A DNA stretch of 64,000 nt from Microstegium vimineum. Lineage: Eukaryota > Streptophyta > Magnoliopsida > Poales > Poaceae. A program made the position numbers and the translations under genes. Position 1 is the first letter of the stretch. Each line of letters starts with the position of its first letter. The notes under the pieces are model-generated. The model did no database searches and was not told where the DNA came from. It worked only from the letters and a program-made list of their open reading frames with translations. The stretch covers positions 36,048,138 to 36,112,137 of the forward strand of contig CM039131.1 of assembly GCA_022036555.1 (NCBI GenBank). The letters are read 5' to 3'. Shown here one piece after another: positions 1 through 11,666 of the stretch.

Positions 1-759
1 CAGTCAAAGTTAGTAGCATGCTTTATGGAGGAATCTCTTTATGACTGTCACCCAACTAGGAGTTTATGTCCCTTGTAATAAATGTGTTAGTAGTGAAAGT
101 CGAGTCTGTGTGTCTTGTGAACCTGTAAGTGATTGGTTGGTTTGTCTTAATGCTTATGCTTGATTTGCATCTTTGTAATGAGTGCAATGATTTTATGAGA
201 TTTTCCCACAATTTCATTTAGTTTATAGGCTTAAGGTTTAATGAAATAAATAGTTGGGTTTAGTTTATCTCCTGTGTTTCTCTACCCTATCTTTCTGGTG
301 CAATTTATCTTTATTATCTAAGATCTTTGTTTGTTGGAAGCCAAGTATTATGGAAAATGCTGGATAACTGTACACTTCCTTATCTTTCTCTATCCGCAAG
401 AACCACCCTGGTTTCTATCTTGGATATGGAGTTATGAAAATAACAAGGTGATACATCCGCGTTGTTGTTTTCTTGCCCTCAAGGAGAATTGAGTTGTTGG
501 TTCATACTTTGGCACAAACATTTCTTTGGAATAACAAAAAGATATGAAGACAGTTGATTCAGTTAGAAGAAGATACAAGCTACTTTGGTGCCCCCTAGTT
601 CATCTTTCTTAAGGGGGGTAGCCAAGATGAAGAAGTTGCAACACAGAGTTGCATAGATGTTAGTGCCTTGCTTGAAAGAATTGCTTAACACCATGATTAA
701 GTTTTCTTTGGGTTCCCGACTATACCTTGACATCATAAGCAATTGTATTTAAGGAAGCC

Positions 760-1671
760 TTGAATGGTCAAATTCTAATGCATGTGTGTTCCAAACAGAT
801 GGTTACTACCAGGAAAGGTGCTTCAGAAGATGCTAGAAGGAATGTTCCCAATCCTAGTCCACCAACGTCAAATCCTTCAGTTATAGAGCAAGTTTTGATG
901 ACACGCACTCAACTACTGCAAGTTCTTGTTCAAAATTCTTTGAACAACCAGCATCAAGCACCACCGATTGACAAACGTGGTGAATTTATGAAAGGACATC
1001 CACCGATATTCTCTCATGCAAGTGACCCACTAGAAACAGATGACTGGCTTAGAACTATAGAGCGACAGCTTAACATAGCCCAGTGTAATGATCTTGAGAA
1101 GGTTTTGTATGCTTCTGGTTAACTTCAAGGAACCGCTTCAGACTGGTGGGAAGCAGAATTTGGGCAACGAGATGTAAATCAGATTGGTTGGCAAGAATTC
1201 AAGACTGTTTTTCGAGCTTACCATGTTCCACCTAGCTCGGTGGAGATCAAGAGCGAGGAGTTCCTCAATTTGAAGCAAGGCTCAATGTCAGTGTATGAGT
1301 ATCGTGATCGGTTCACTCAGTTGTCCCGTTATGCCCCAAGAGAGGTGGATAGTGATGTCAAGAAGCAGAAATGCTTTCTAAAAGGACTTAATGATGGTTT
1401 GCAACTACAACTAATGACTGTTGCGTATGATGATTTTCATGCATTGATGGATAGGGCAATTGCAATTGAGAACAAACGACAAGAGATGGAAGAAGAGAAG
1501 AGAAAATGTGATCCTCAGCACTAGCTAAGAGATACTCATCCCCGTTATGATGCACAAACAGAATATCAGTCAGAATCAATGAATCTGCTTGGAAGTACAG
1601 ATCAAGATTAGTATCAACAATACAATGATGAAGTACCACACTCCAACTCTCAAGATCCATGTCTATCACCA
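760..1671 (+). pseudogene. Retrotransposon gag polyprotein remnant
   Basis: One reading frame runs through this stretch and is broken by stops at 1120-1122, 1522-1524 and 1609-1611. It contains the gag capsid signature: FMKGHPPIFSHASDPLETDD and a DWLRTIERQL segment before the first stop, then DWWEAEF, WQEFKTVF, and a YRDRFTQLSRYAP segment followed by KCFLKGLNDG. This is the Retrotrans_gag layout of plant gypsy elements. Gag would form the particle shell of the element. No CCHC zinc knuckle is visible. The stop at 1120 looks like a CAA-to-TAA change. It cannot encode a full gag. Confidence 0.85.
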
Positions 1672-1683
1672 CCTGCTATCCCT

Positions 1684-2487
1684 TTGATAAAGGCTAACAC
1701 TTATAGGAAGGAAGGTTATGATTGTGGTGAGGATAAACCTATCGAGAATGCTTGCCTTGGGAAGTTAGTCGTGGACAATCAATGCCAGAACCAACACCAA
1801 CAGAACCTGGAATCAAGCAACCAGAAGGAGCAAAATCAAGGAATAAAAGTAAAGAGAAAATACATCCAAGGAATGTTGAGGAATGTGTCCACCACGTGTG
1901 GAGCTATTGGGGTTGTGTATGGTTACATTTCAGTAAACTCATCTCCCGCCTTAGTGATGTTTGACCCTAAGACTACACATTCATTTATCTCTAGCATATT
2001 TGTGCAAGAACAAAGGATGACAATGCTCCCAATAAGGAAACCAGTGATAGTTAATACCCTTGGAGGTGAAGTCAAGGCAACCCGCATATGCCCAAAAGTT
2101 AGTCTTCAAATAAAGGGAGGAAACTTTAAGGTAAACCTTATTGTTTTAGACTTCATGGCTAATGATGTTATCCTTGGAAGAGGATGGTTTGCTGCTTGTA
2201 AGGGAGTTATTAATCCTGCCCAAGGTTTGGTGTTTGTAATGACTCTGACGGGACAAAGAATTGAGTATCAAGGGATGCAACCTGAACCTGAGGAATGCAA
2301 AGAGGACCTACTAGAAAATAGGAACACAGAGGATAATGAAGTGGAACATGAGTTCTCAGATGTCAATGTTGAGGAGCAGGTGCCTTTGGAAGAGCTCAAT
2401 ACAATAGATGATCATGCTTATGAAAATTATCCATCTAAGCAACTTCAGAACACTCAAAAGGACATGAAGTTCAACTCTCCTTTTTAG
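1684..2487 (+). pseudogene. Retropepsin-like (RVP_2) domain of the gypsy element
   Basis: This 267-residue open stretch lies in the same frame as the upstream gag. Residues about 77-200 have the plant gypsy aspartic-protease fold pattern: a VMFDPKTTHSFIS segment, then NDVILGRGWF. The catalytic motif is normally DSG or DTG followed by A-T-H-S-F-I. Here the aspartate (residue 94, codon 1963-1965) is kept but the next two residues are P-K, so proteolytic activity is unlikely. An acidic tail follows, and then stop. In an intact element the reverse transcriptase would come next, but the polypurine tract follows only about 100 bases later. Confidence 0.75.
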
Positions 2488-2602
2488 ATTAAAGTTTTGT
2501 TTCCAAGAATAGCTATGATCTTTGTATCTTGAAGAATATCTTTATCTCTTAATCATCATCTTTCGAATCTCGGGACGAGATTCATCTTAAGGGGGGTAGA
2601 AT

Positions 2603-3348
2603 TGTAACACCCTAAAATTTGTTTTTTTAAAAAAATAGTAATAAAATGATTTAATTGTGATTTTTTTTTGTACTCATGAAAAGGTAGGAAAGTAAAACTT
2701 TTCTATGAAAATAAAATTTATCACAGACTTAGCAAAAATTTTGTGCATTCATGCTGATGCATTATTTTATTGACTTGAGTGGAGATTTCAAAAATTTAAA
2801 ACTGGTCTTGAAAATGTTTTGAAATTAGGCTTTGAAGCAAATAAAAAGAAAAAGAGAAGAAAATGGAAAAAACCCCTCCTCTCTCCTATATGGCCCGAAG
2901 AACCAAGCCTCTCACTCGGCTCAGCCCAACCCAGCTCTCCCTCTCCCCTCCTCGGCCTCTTTTCCCTCTCTCTCTCTCTCTCTCTTGGGCCGAGCCCAGC
3001 CTGACGGCCCAGCGCGTGGACGCGTTTCTCCTCTCCCTCTTTGTCTCTGACTGCGCGGACCCATCCCTTTCCCTCGCTGACAAGCCGGACCCACCAGTCA
3101 GTGCCCTGCCGTTCTTCTTCCTCTGGATGGAAAGAACAGCGCTGCTTCCTTGTGGAGTGGAGTCTTTGCCAGAAGATCGGAGTTGTCTTTCCGCTGTTTG
3201 TTTCCCAAGGTTATCCTTTGACCTTATATGTTATGTATTTAAGTATTGTCTTTTGATATTACCTTCTTCTGTGACTATATGTGGGATTTGACTTTTTAGG
3301 CTCACATATAGTGTATATCTGGTTTTGCTCTTAAAACCAGGTGTGACA
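2603..3348 (+). repeat. 3' LTR (746 bp), shortened copy of a long-LTR family
   Basis: It starts TGTAACACCCTAAAATTT directly after the polypurine tract and ends TTAAAACCAGGTGTGACA. The outer parts match the solo LTR at 5711-8522 and the antisense copy from 23767. The stretch from TTTGCCAGAAGATCGGAG to the end matches the inner end of the antisense copy almost base for base. The middle of about 2 kb, holding the TATA-like box and leader of the other two copies, is missing here. A (CT)n run lies at about 2967-2988. Confidence 0.8.
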
Positions 3349-3942
3349 GGTCCGACTTGTACACTACATCCCTAGCCACCTTGCCAGTCTCTTAACCATC
3401 TCTCTCTTCAGTTTTCCCAATATTGGTGCCCACCGTGCTCGATATTAACTCTCTACGGCTGTTTGAGTTATTGACAAAATTTACAAATCATCGAGTATTC
3501 CGATATCAAGACCTTCGTAAGCACATTCACACATGGTAACCATAGGACCTTGCAAGTTTTTGTGTTCTATGCATGTGCAGGTCTTTCTAATTGGCTCGCA
3601 AAGATTAGGCCCTCGATGGTGCACCTCACAAAGGCCTATTCGCAGAGGTCTAGCATCAAGATCCCTGCTCGACCCTCCACGAAGACGTCTCCAAGACGCC
3701 TCGTCGAGCTGGATAGTGCCAAAGCCAGCAACAAACGAAGGACCTTTCGACTAAAGAAGCGCCAGCTTGGCAAGACGTCTAACACGGCCTTCGACTAAAC
3801 AAATGTGGGTCGGTGAAATGGCTGGCATGGCCTTCGCTGAAGGAGCGCCAACAAACGTCGGCCATCGAAACAGCTGACGCTCGAGCGTGCAGTGCCAGTA
3901 AGAGCCTTCGGCACCAACTACACCAACTCACCTACGCCTCAG
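3349..3942 (+). mobile_element. Remnant of a second gypsy element (possible Tat/RIRE2-like U5, primer site and leader)
   Basis: Just after the first LTR, at about 3424-3440, is TATTGGTGCCCACCGTG, which resembles the primer-binding-site junction (TTGGCGCCCACCG) of Tat-type plant gypsy elements. The following 500 bases, with repeated GCGCCAGC/AAACGTCGG-like words and short open frames, look like the gag leader of such elements. No intact protein is present. Assignment rests on remembered motifs, so it is moderate. A possible matching LTR piece lies at 8528-9205. Confidence 0.4.
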
Positions 3943-5592
3943 CTTTGGGCATTAGCTATGAGGTTTTTTCCTGTGTACCATTAAGAAAGATGGTGTCTGC
4001 CCTAGTGCCACTAAAAAGTTGGCTCAGACCTTGGTGCCATGACATTAAGTTTTTTTTTATCTCCACGTCATTCTGTCAGGAGGTAACGACTCGATCAAAA
4101 GACACAAATGCCCTTAGACTCGAGAGGGTATGTGAAATTGTTAGTTTTGCTATGTGCCATTTGCAGTTCATTCCCATGTCCATTTTCTTTTTAAGCAATG
4201 CGTAACATTGCACAACATTGCACGTCCTTCTCACCAGCAAAATAACAATATAAAATACATAATATTTATCAATTAAATTAATATTTTCAATTAAATGTTT
4301 ATCAATTCAATTTTTTTTTGCATAATCTCGGATTCAAATTTTTATTCGTATATCTACTCAATTCAACAAATACATATTTTATCAATTAAATTAATATATA
4401 ATATTTATCAATTAATAAATTATTATTTATATAAATAATTATAATGAATTAATTTACCTCAATAGAAAAATTAAAGTATTAGAAAATAGATGAAGTCACC
4501 ACTATCTAAACTCCATGTTACCCCTTTTGAAAGATGGCAAACAGATTCAACATATATATACGTGGTTATTACTAAATTATTTATCTATACCTATTAATAA
4601 AGAGTCAAAATTTCAGCTTTTTTTTATCCGTCTTTCCCTAACTAATTACATGAATGTTTGTTTATGTCTATTGTTATATATGGATTGTGTTCTACTCCAA
4701 TACAAGTATCCAAATACAAGATCTCTATATTCATCTCCAAGAGTTTGCTAATTTTTTCTCTTAAAATCTTCATGTTTCCCAATTCCTAAAAGGTTTTTTA
4801 GGATAAAAAAGAAAACTATCACCAAATGTAGTATCTAATATGTGACTTCTAAAAATTAATATTTGGCCAGCAGCTATCTTCCAATGCCCAAGCCTCCAGC
4901 AATTAGATATCAAAAGTAAAAAAAAAGGTTCGTCCGTATCCATCGCCTTTCTTCAATAGTTTTTTTTCTCCCGTTGCAACGCACGGACACGTTTGCTAGT
5001 AAAGAAAAAAGAGAGTAATTTTCAAAAGAAAAAAAAACTGACGCACCCCACAGATGTCATGCACGCTACAGAAACCCAACACGCGCACGCACACAGCACC
5101 ACACACCCCTCCGTCTGATGCGGCCCCTGCTTTCTCTCTTCCATGGCTGCATGGCTGCCTCGGTCTGATGCGGCCCCTCTATCCGCACGCGCAGGGAGCT
5201 CCGCTCCGGCCGATGCGGGCGCGGGCGGGCTCGGCCCGGCCACCGCGTGCGTGAGGGAGCTCCGCCTCGGCCGTCCTGGGCGCGGGCTCGAGTAAGCTCA
5301 GCCTGAGCCTCAGCTGCTCGCCCCGGGGAGCTCTGCCCAAACCGCCGCACAAGCACGAGAGAGCGAGAGTCAGCAAGAGGAAATAGATCAAAGGGGTAGT
5401 AGGGACATTTAATTTGACTGACCGGTCCCACTTGTCAGGACTCTCAAACGGCACAAAACAAACGGAAAGCAGACGGAATAGTATGGAGGGCAAAAGACCT
5501 TAGCGTCATGACACCAGGATTCGAACTAACCTTTTAGTGACACAAGGGCATACACGATCTTTCTTAATGGCACACAAGAAAAGCCTCGTTAA
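3943..5592. mobile_element. MULE-like element with long inverted repeats and 11-bp flanking repeat
   Basis: About 85 bp at 3960-4046 is repeated in inverted form at 5498-5587. Both arms share GAGGYTTTT, CCATTAAGAAAGAT, CACTAAAA and CATGACRYTAAG. The direct repeat CTACGCCTCAG occurs at 3932-3942 and again at 5593-5603, the size expected for a Mutator-type target duplication. The left arm has 17 bases between the duplication and the start of good inverted similarity, so the exact ends are uncertain. The inside is non-coding: AT-rich, then GC-rich at 5040-5390. A Helitron-like insert occupies 4584-4999. Confidence 0.6.
4584..4999 (+). mobile_element. Small non-autonomous Helitron-like element (416 bp)
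   Basis: The 5' end is TCTATACCTATTAATAAAG after a host A (4583). The 3' end is CCGTTGCAACGCACGGACAC then TTTGCTAG, followed by a host T (5000). This fits the Helitron rule: TC at the 5' end, CTRR at the 3' end, insertion between A and T. The palindrome CGTTGCAACG lies about 20 bases from the 3' end and can form the expected hairpin. There is no Rep/helicase coding, so it would depend on enzymes supplied from elsewhere. Confidence 0.6.
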
Positions 5593-5710
5593 CTACGCCT
5601 CAGAAATTTCACAAAATTTTCAAAGCTGCATCGCATGGAAGGTGTCGCAACAACAATCCATCGACTACGTCACTCTCAGAAAAGCTAACAAGCCATGGTG
5701 GCTTCGTTCA

Positions 5711-8522
5711 TGTAACACCCTAAAATTTGAAATAGAAATTAGATTTAAATTTAAATTAAATTTGATTTATTTCAAACAATTTTGTGATAATAGAATTAAA
5801 TAAAGAAAATAATAAAATAAATCTCATGCTAGGGTTCAACTTGTATGTGCATAGCATGCCTCTGCATTTTTTTCTCTGTATTGTTGGTTTTCAAAACGCA
5901 AAGAAATTAATCAAAACCCTTTTGAAAATTCTATTTGGAAAAGATTTGCAAAAGAAAAGAAAAAGAAAAATAGAAAACCCTTTCTCCCCTCCCTTCTGTT
6001 TTTGGCCCAGCTGAGCAGCCGGCCTGCTATCCCCTCCTCCCTTTCTTTCTCCCGCGTGGGCCGGCCACCTCCTCGCTCTCGGCCCAGTACACCCGCAGGC
6101 CCACGAAGCCTCTGCCTCCTCCCCTCTTTCTCCCCTGTGCGGCTGACATGCCGGGCCCACCTGTCAGCCCCATCCCCTTCCTCGAGTCCGAGCAGGACTC
6201 TGCTCGTCCGCCGACTTCCGCAACCGCCTCCCCCGCGGTTTCCGCGCTCCCTTCGCACCTGTCCGCGTAGGACTCGCGGTCCGCGCCTCTTAAATAGCGC
6301 GGCCAACCCGCATCGCCCCCTCATCCGCTCACGCTTCGCCACCAGCCGCAGCAGCGCCGCAGCCGAGCGTCGACGCCGCCGAGCCGCCATTCTGCGCCAC
6401 CGGACGTCGCAAGCACCCCGCCGAGCTTCGCACCCGCCTCACGTACGTGCGGAACACCGCATCTCCCTCCTTTTCCATCCTTTTGCCCACCGGGTGACCG
6501 CGCCGCCGTGTGCAGGACCTCCGCCGCCGCTGTTCCACGCCGGTCGTCGTCCTCATTCGTCCCCAAGCCCCATCGGACACCGAGGTGAGTTCGCCTCCTT
6601 CTCCTCTTTCTCCTGGTGCCCCCGGATTGGAAAACCGGGCACCAGGGGCCCCGATCGACCTACGCCGGCGAGCTTCGGCTCTGTCCGGCCATGGCCGCCG
6701 CCGTGCACCGCTCTGCTCCGGTAGCCGCGCCGCCCTCTCCCCCTCCAATCTATTCTGGACCGTCCAGATCGGATCTAGTGGCCCAAGATCAAAGATACCC
6801 CTTCGATCCGGCTCTTTTGCTAAAGAGACCCTCGGGTTTCCGGCCCTCAACCCGCGGTCCTAAGGCGCCCCTCAGCACTACGCTTTCCCCTCTAGAAAAC
6901 GTATTCCTTTTTAGATCTGTTTTTATTTCGAAAATAAATGAAAATCCCTATTTACACATTTGCCACTGATCTTTAAATGCTTATAATTTGCTCGTTTTAG
7001 ATCCAAATCGATCCGTTCAAGTTGCGTTAGATCCATAATTTTATGCTCTATCCAGTTTTATAGATTTAATCTATGTTAATTACTTTTAAAAATAAAAGCT
7101 AGATTAATTCTTTTAATGTTTTAATCTTGCTCTTTAAAATCTTGTTTAATCTATAGTTTATTCGTTTTAGATCCGTTTAGCGTGATTCTCGTGTCTTTGT
7201 GATCGAAGTATAATATAGATCTGTTTTAAAACTTTTTCTTAAACCTCTTTATTGTTTATGGTGTAATGTTCTAATTAAATCTTTATTGCTTCGTGTATGA
7301 TTGTTCGGATGATTGCGTGGTGATGTTGATCGAGTACAGCCGGTGAGATTTTCGGTGTTCCAGAGTTCTTTGTAGCAGATCAGGACCACCAGGAGCTTTG
7401 TGATCAAGGAAAGTTTAACATGGGATCATCCTTGTTACCTATTCACCCTAATTCATCTAGTCATATTGCATGTGTCTAAATTGATTCCTATTTAGATTTG
7501 TCATAGCTTTGTTACCTTGTACCTTGTCACTATGGGTTTCTATGCATATGAGTAGCTTTGCTATGCTTTACATGATGAATATGGAATCGAATCTTGACTA
7601 ATGGTATATGCAACAATGGATAAAACTGGCTTTTGTAGCAACATGGAATATGACCCCCACTATAGGGCAAAAGCTGGGATTTAAATGCAACCATGAGTGC
7701 TACAATGGCTCTGCCTTTAGTTAAGTATGAAGTTTGGACTAGCATGCTTGTGGTTCGTGAAAGGCACCTTTGCCGAGCTGGTTATGGGGTATAGCTTGTA
7801 TGAGGACCGCTGCGGGTGGTACCATCGGGTGTCCCATATACCCCTTTGCATTGGGTCCGTAGGGTCCGCTACATGCTAGAAAGGGCTTTTGAAAGACTTC
7901 ATAGTGTTCCCTGCCCACTCACCTTGACAGTGTTTTGGGAGTTGCAAACCCGGGCATATGAGCAACACGGCTTGTGGGTAAAGTGCGTAACCTCTGCAGA
8001 GTGTAAATCTATCATGATAGTCGTGCTCACGGCCACGAGCGGCCTGGAAAACTCACAGTGTAGATGATCATGTTGTTTAATTGTTAATGTTGATTATTAA
8101 TCTTATCATGTGGTTATTAATTGGGTTATGCAAAACTAAAGCTAAGTGTTGGTAAAACTTGACCAAGCTAAAAGCGACCACAGTTCAGACAGTGTCAGTC
8201 TTTTTGAGCTTCATAACCCTATGTTACTCTTGTTGAGTACTTTAAGTGTTCACCCTTGCTTTCTCAACCTCATCAGATGGCTATGAAGACTACCGTGAAG
8301 AGTACTAGGCTAGTGGTCAACCAGTCGGTATTCCCTGTGAAATGGAGCTTCGTCGCGAGAGTTATCTTTATTTCTGCTGTTATGTTTTAAGAATATTATT
8401 CGTTATGTAATAAGCACTCAGTGATGGTACTATTTAAAGATTTGTCGGCTTATGTGTGTGATTGATCTCTGGCACACATGAGTTATTCGCATTCAATTTT
8501 ATTCTTAAAATTAGGTGTGACA
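5711..8522 (+). mobile_element. Solo LTR (2,812 bp) of a TGTAACACCC-type gypsy family
   Basis: It starts TGTAACACCCTAAAATTT and ends AATTAGGTGTGACA. The 5-bp duplication GTTCA flanks it at 5706-5710 and 8523-8527, the mark of LTR integration followed by LTR-LTR recombination. A TATA-like TTAAATAG lies at 6290-6297. A splice-donor-like GAG/GTGAGT is at 6582-6590, and a pyrimidine-rich stretch with CATCAG is at 8255-8276. These signals are matched in the antisense copy from 23767. The segment at about 7810-8065 is also conserved between the two copies. Open frames in 6000-6870 reflect GC-rich leader sequence and are not genes. Confidence 0.85.
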
Positions 8523-8527
8523 GTTCA

Positions 8528-9205
8528 GCTGAGAGCCGATTGCCTAGAGAAAGTTCGTCAGCATCACTGGTGCATGAAGCCCCTCTGCAAGAAGTCTACA
8601 CCGGATCGAGGGTCCGCACATGAGAAGAATGCGAAGGTCCAATTTATGCGAAAGTCCCAACCATATCTGCCGAAGATATTGGCCTGGTGCGCTCCATAAC
8701 TCGAAGTATCCGGCCTCCGAGGGATCGTGAATGTCTAGCGGCAACGAAGAAAGGCCATGGTATTTAAGTGACCAGGCAAATTTCAAGTAGCAACAATCGG
8801 CTGCTCAGAAGACCAAAGACAAAGACAATCAGTATCCACTAGTTGTGGGGATATTATATCCGTATACTCCCATGGATCTACATGTGTCATTCGTCAAGGA
8901 TAGCCCAACTCGTAAGGCTCTACAGCACGCGACCAGTCTCGTTGTGCTCGTCAGGGACTCTACAGAGCCTTGTTCGCCAAGGCAGATCCTAAGAGATAGA
9001 CTTGGATCCCTTTCCTTAAGGGACCGATCATAATCTGTTAGGATAAAAAAAAATTATAACCATGTTCCCCGGCTATATAAGGCGAGTAGGGACCCTCTCG
9101 AAAAATATCTTGTATTGTATCTCTCAAATCAATCTAGTCACTAGAACACATGATGTAGGGTATTACGGTGACTCGCCGGCCTGAACATGTCTACCTCACA
9201 TTACA
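8528..9205 (+). repeat. LTR-like fragment of a gypsy element (R/U5-like end)
   Basis: The segment holds a promoter-like CCCCGGCTATATAAGGCGAG at about 9077-9096. About 65 bases on comes GATGTAGGGTATTACGGTGAC with CTCGCCGGCCTGAACATGTC. This order (TATA box, then GTAGGGTATTACG and a GGCCxGAAC motif) is typical of Tat/RIRE2-like grass LTRs. It directly adjoins the solo LTR, which seems to have landed in the older element. It is probably the counterpart of the primer-site remnant at 3349-3942. No coding sequence is present. Confidence 0.4.
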
Positions 9206-11076
9206 GTCCAATATCAAAATGAGGCAAATTCACAAAAAAAAGCCAAATTTGCATATAAAAATATAAAATAATCCAAATGAGCTATGGGCTGACATGACCT
9301 GTTTTTTATCGTGCCTCACGAGTCGACCCGACACGAAAATCGGCCCACAGGCCCGTGGCTGGGGTTGAAGGCTAGGCCCACATGCCAGTGAGGTACGGCT
9401 CGCAGGACACAGCGCGCCTCCTTGGCCCGGTGGCCATCAGGACGGTCCGGCACAGCCTGATGCCCATCTATACCATAAACAATGTTTTGCATATTCTCAT
9501 GAAATTGAGCGATAATTACCCACCACTACCATCCATTACGCAATTTGATTAACTGTTGCATGTCCGGAGAGGCTATTTCATCTCCAAATCGTGAGAGCAT
9601 GACCGACCACGGCACCGTGACGCCCAGAAACTGTCCACCGGCAACCAGCCTTCCCCACCTGTGATGGCTGAAGCCTGAAGGAGGTAGATCCGACCATCCT
9701 CAACCCCCAACCCTTTCTTGCTCCATTCCGTGGGGGCGCGATGGCCACCCAGCCTCGCGTGGGTCTGATTGCTGTAGCGACCCTGCTCGGTGTGGCTGGG
9801 GGCGTGACAACCACTAGCCTGGCGCAAGTGGGGCGCGGCGGCCACCCTGATCAGCGGGGATGTGGCTTCCTGGTCGGCAATGTTCATGAGATTTTGTTCT
9901 CCTCTCAAAAAATCTTGATTCGTAGGATACACATCCCTCTGTTATGCGAAACTTGAAAGCGGAAGTTCTGTTATGCGAAATCTTGATTTCCAAAGCCTTT
10001 CTCCCCCCTTTGTTTCTGTATGAACAGTGGAAGAAACTCATCCCTCTGTTATATTATGGAGATGCACACATGCATTGAAGTTCTAGTCCACGTGAGTCTG
10101 GTGTTTAAGGGGGAACTCGTTTGCTATCCCACGTGCATCCTCAGATGACTGCACGTCTGCACCTGGATGTGTATTGTTTAGGCAACTGTGAGTACTGGTT
10201 TATTTATTTATTTTGAGAACCAGCTGTGAGTACTGAATTGATTCGTGCCTCAGGCCTTGTTTGAATATTGTCATATTTATATCAATTTATATGCGTCGGA
10301 GTGGATTGAGGTGAAATTTAGTTCAAATTATACTCCAATCCACCTCATCATCCATATATTAATGTCAATCTGACGACTACTCCAAAAACAATGCCTCAAT
10401 GATATTTTTGAAACTGATCACAAGTGTGTGGGCCCTTTGGGCGAGCTCCCCTGAATAGGAGGGGGCTGCAGGCCGAAAGCGCGTGGGCTTGAACACTTGT
10501 GCGTGAGCCCAAGTCCCCCCGGTTCTACCTCTTTCTTTCCTTTTCCCCGCCAAAACTAGCCCTTTCTCTTCTCTCGCATCGCGGTGATAGAAAACAATTT
10601 TTTTTATCACTGCACGAGCAGGCTAGGGCGCTCGGCGCTAGGCTGGCGGCTAGCAGACACGGCAGTAAAACGCTGCCGCAGTGCATGCCGCTGGCACTGA
10701 CAGGGCTAGTGATTTCGATCTTTCACCGGATTGTTGGGACTTGGGAGACGTGGATTCCACTGGCGAAGTTGGCCTTTGTCATTTCAGGGAGCAATGTCGC
10801 GCGGCAGCAAGAGCAAAGTTTAGATTTAGCCAATTACGGGTTGTAAGTAGTCTTGCAGTCTTTTTACAACCTATTTATATAATAGTTGTTTCTTTACAAT
10901 TAATTCATGCTCCATATGTTATTTTCACAGATTTTTTGGTTCTTGTACCCAAATTGATTGTAAGCTTTTACGATGGGTTGGTACAAGATTTTTACTGCTA
11001 CTCCCTTGACTTCCTTGACGTACTGTAGGACTCTGTCTCAAAAAAATCTAACAAAAAGAAAAAGGAGAACAAATTT
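9206..11076. other. Intergenic, no recognisable gene
   Basis: Short open frames here (for example 9573-9932 minus and 10499-10846 plus) have no features I recognise. 9290-9470 is rich in GGCCC and CACGA words like the inside of GC-rich hAT derivatives. 10258-10370 starts GCCTTGTTTGAATATTG and has internal inverted similarity (GAGTGGATTGAGGTG against CAATCCACCTC), like a broken Tourist-type MITE. 10400-10860 might be an old 5' leader or exon, but nothing identifies it. Confidence 0.5.
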
Positions 11077-11470
11077 TGAAGGAAAAGATAATTATATTTA
11101 AAATTCTGGTATAGCAGTAAATCATCAAATTACATATAAAAATAAAATAAAAAAGCAAAAAATATTCTATCAACTTTTTCCATCATCTTTTTCTCTAATA
11201 ACGGCGACCAATGCAGCCAAAAAAGCATAATTATATTCAACATTGTAGATCCCAAATTACAAAAATAAACTAAAATTAAAAAAAATATTTAAGTCATCCC
11301 ATCATCTACTTCCTAGGTGGCTTTAGTCGATGCAGCTGATACCCCCAAGAACATAAGGTTGTCGAACATTGAAGCTATAATGCATCCCTATGTGATTGCC
11401 TGAGATACTATGCAACAAGGTTCAACATTTTAGAAATAAACTAAAATGCATTTGAATGGATGAAAAAATA
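11077..11470. repeat. Degenerate tandem repeat, period about 140 bp
   Basis: Three diverged copies can be lined up from about 11085, 11229 and 11368. They share ATAATTATATTYAA, CAAATTACA-AAAATAAA, CCATCATCT and a CGA-TGCAGC-like end. The repeat is AT-rich and lies just left of the CACTA element. Copy limits are approximate. Confidence 0.45.
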
Positions 11471-11666
11471 TCGGTGGTTGGATTGTCAAGTACTACATCA
11501 CATGTTGCATATTAGCACCTCTAGCCCTTGATCCATTAAGTTGGACGTCTACTTTTCTCTCATGGCCATTGGCGATAAGGTCAGTAACCCAGAGTCAATA
11601 TCCCCACGAGGGTACCAATAACCACAAGCATCCTTATCAATTTGCACTGTACATTGAATACATGTA

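Larger units (their letters stand above)
1..3348 (+). mobile_element. Decayed gypsy LTR retrotransposon: gag-protease remnant plus 3' LTR
   Basis: This is the right part of a Ty3/gypsy element that enters from outside the window. It holds a gag region (about 760-1524), a retropepsin-like region (1684-2487), a polypurine tract with GGGGGGTAGAAT at about 2590-2602, and a 3' LTR beginning TGTAACACCC at 2603 and ending GTGTGACA at 3348. The sequence before the tract (about 2565-2590) resembles the extreme 3' end of pol in Del/Tekay-type chromoviruses, yet reverse transcriptase, RNase H and integrase are absent. The copy is therefore internally deleted and non-autonomous. A second GGGGGGTAG tract lies near 612-620. 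Positions 1-759 show no coding similarity I can name. Confidence 0.85.

Noticed and set aside
6002..6969. Long open frames on both strands (up to 240 codons)
   Set aside because: They lie in the GC-rich leader of the solo LTR, have no domain, and differ in the related antisense copy.
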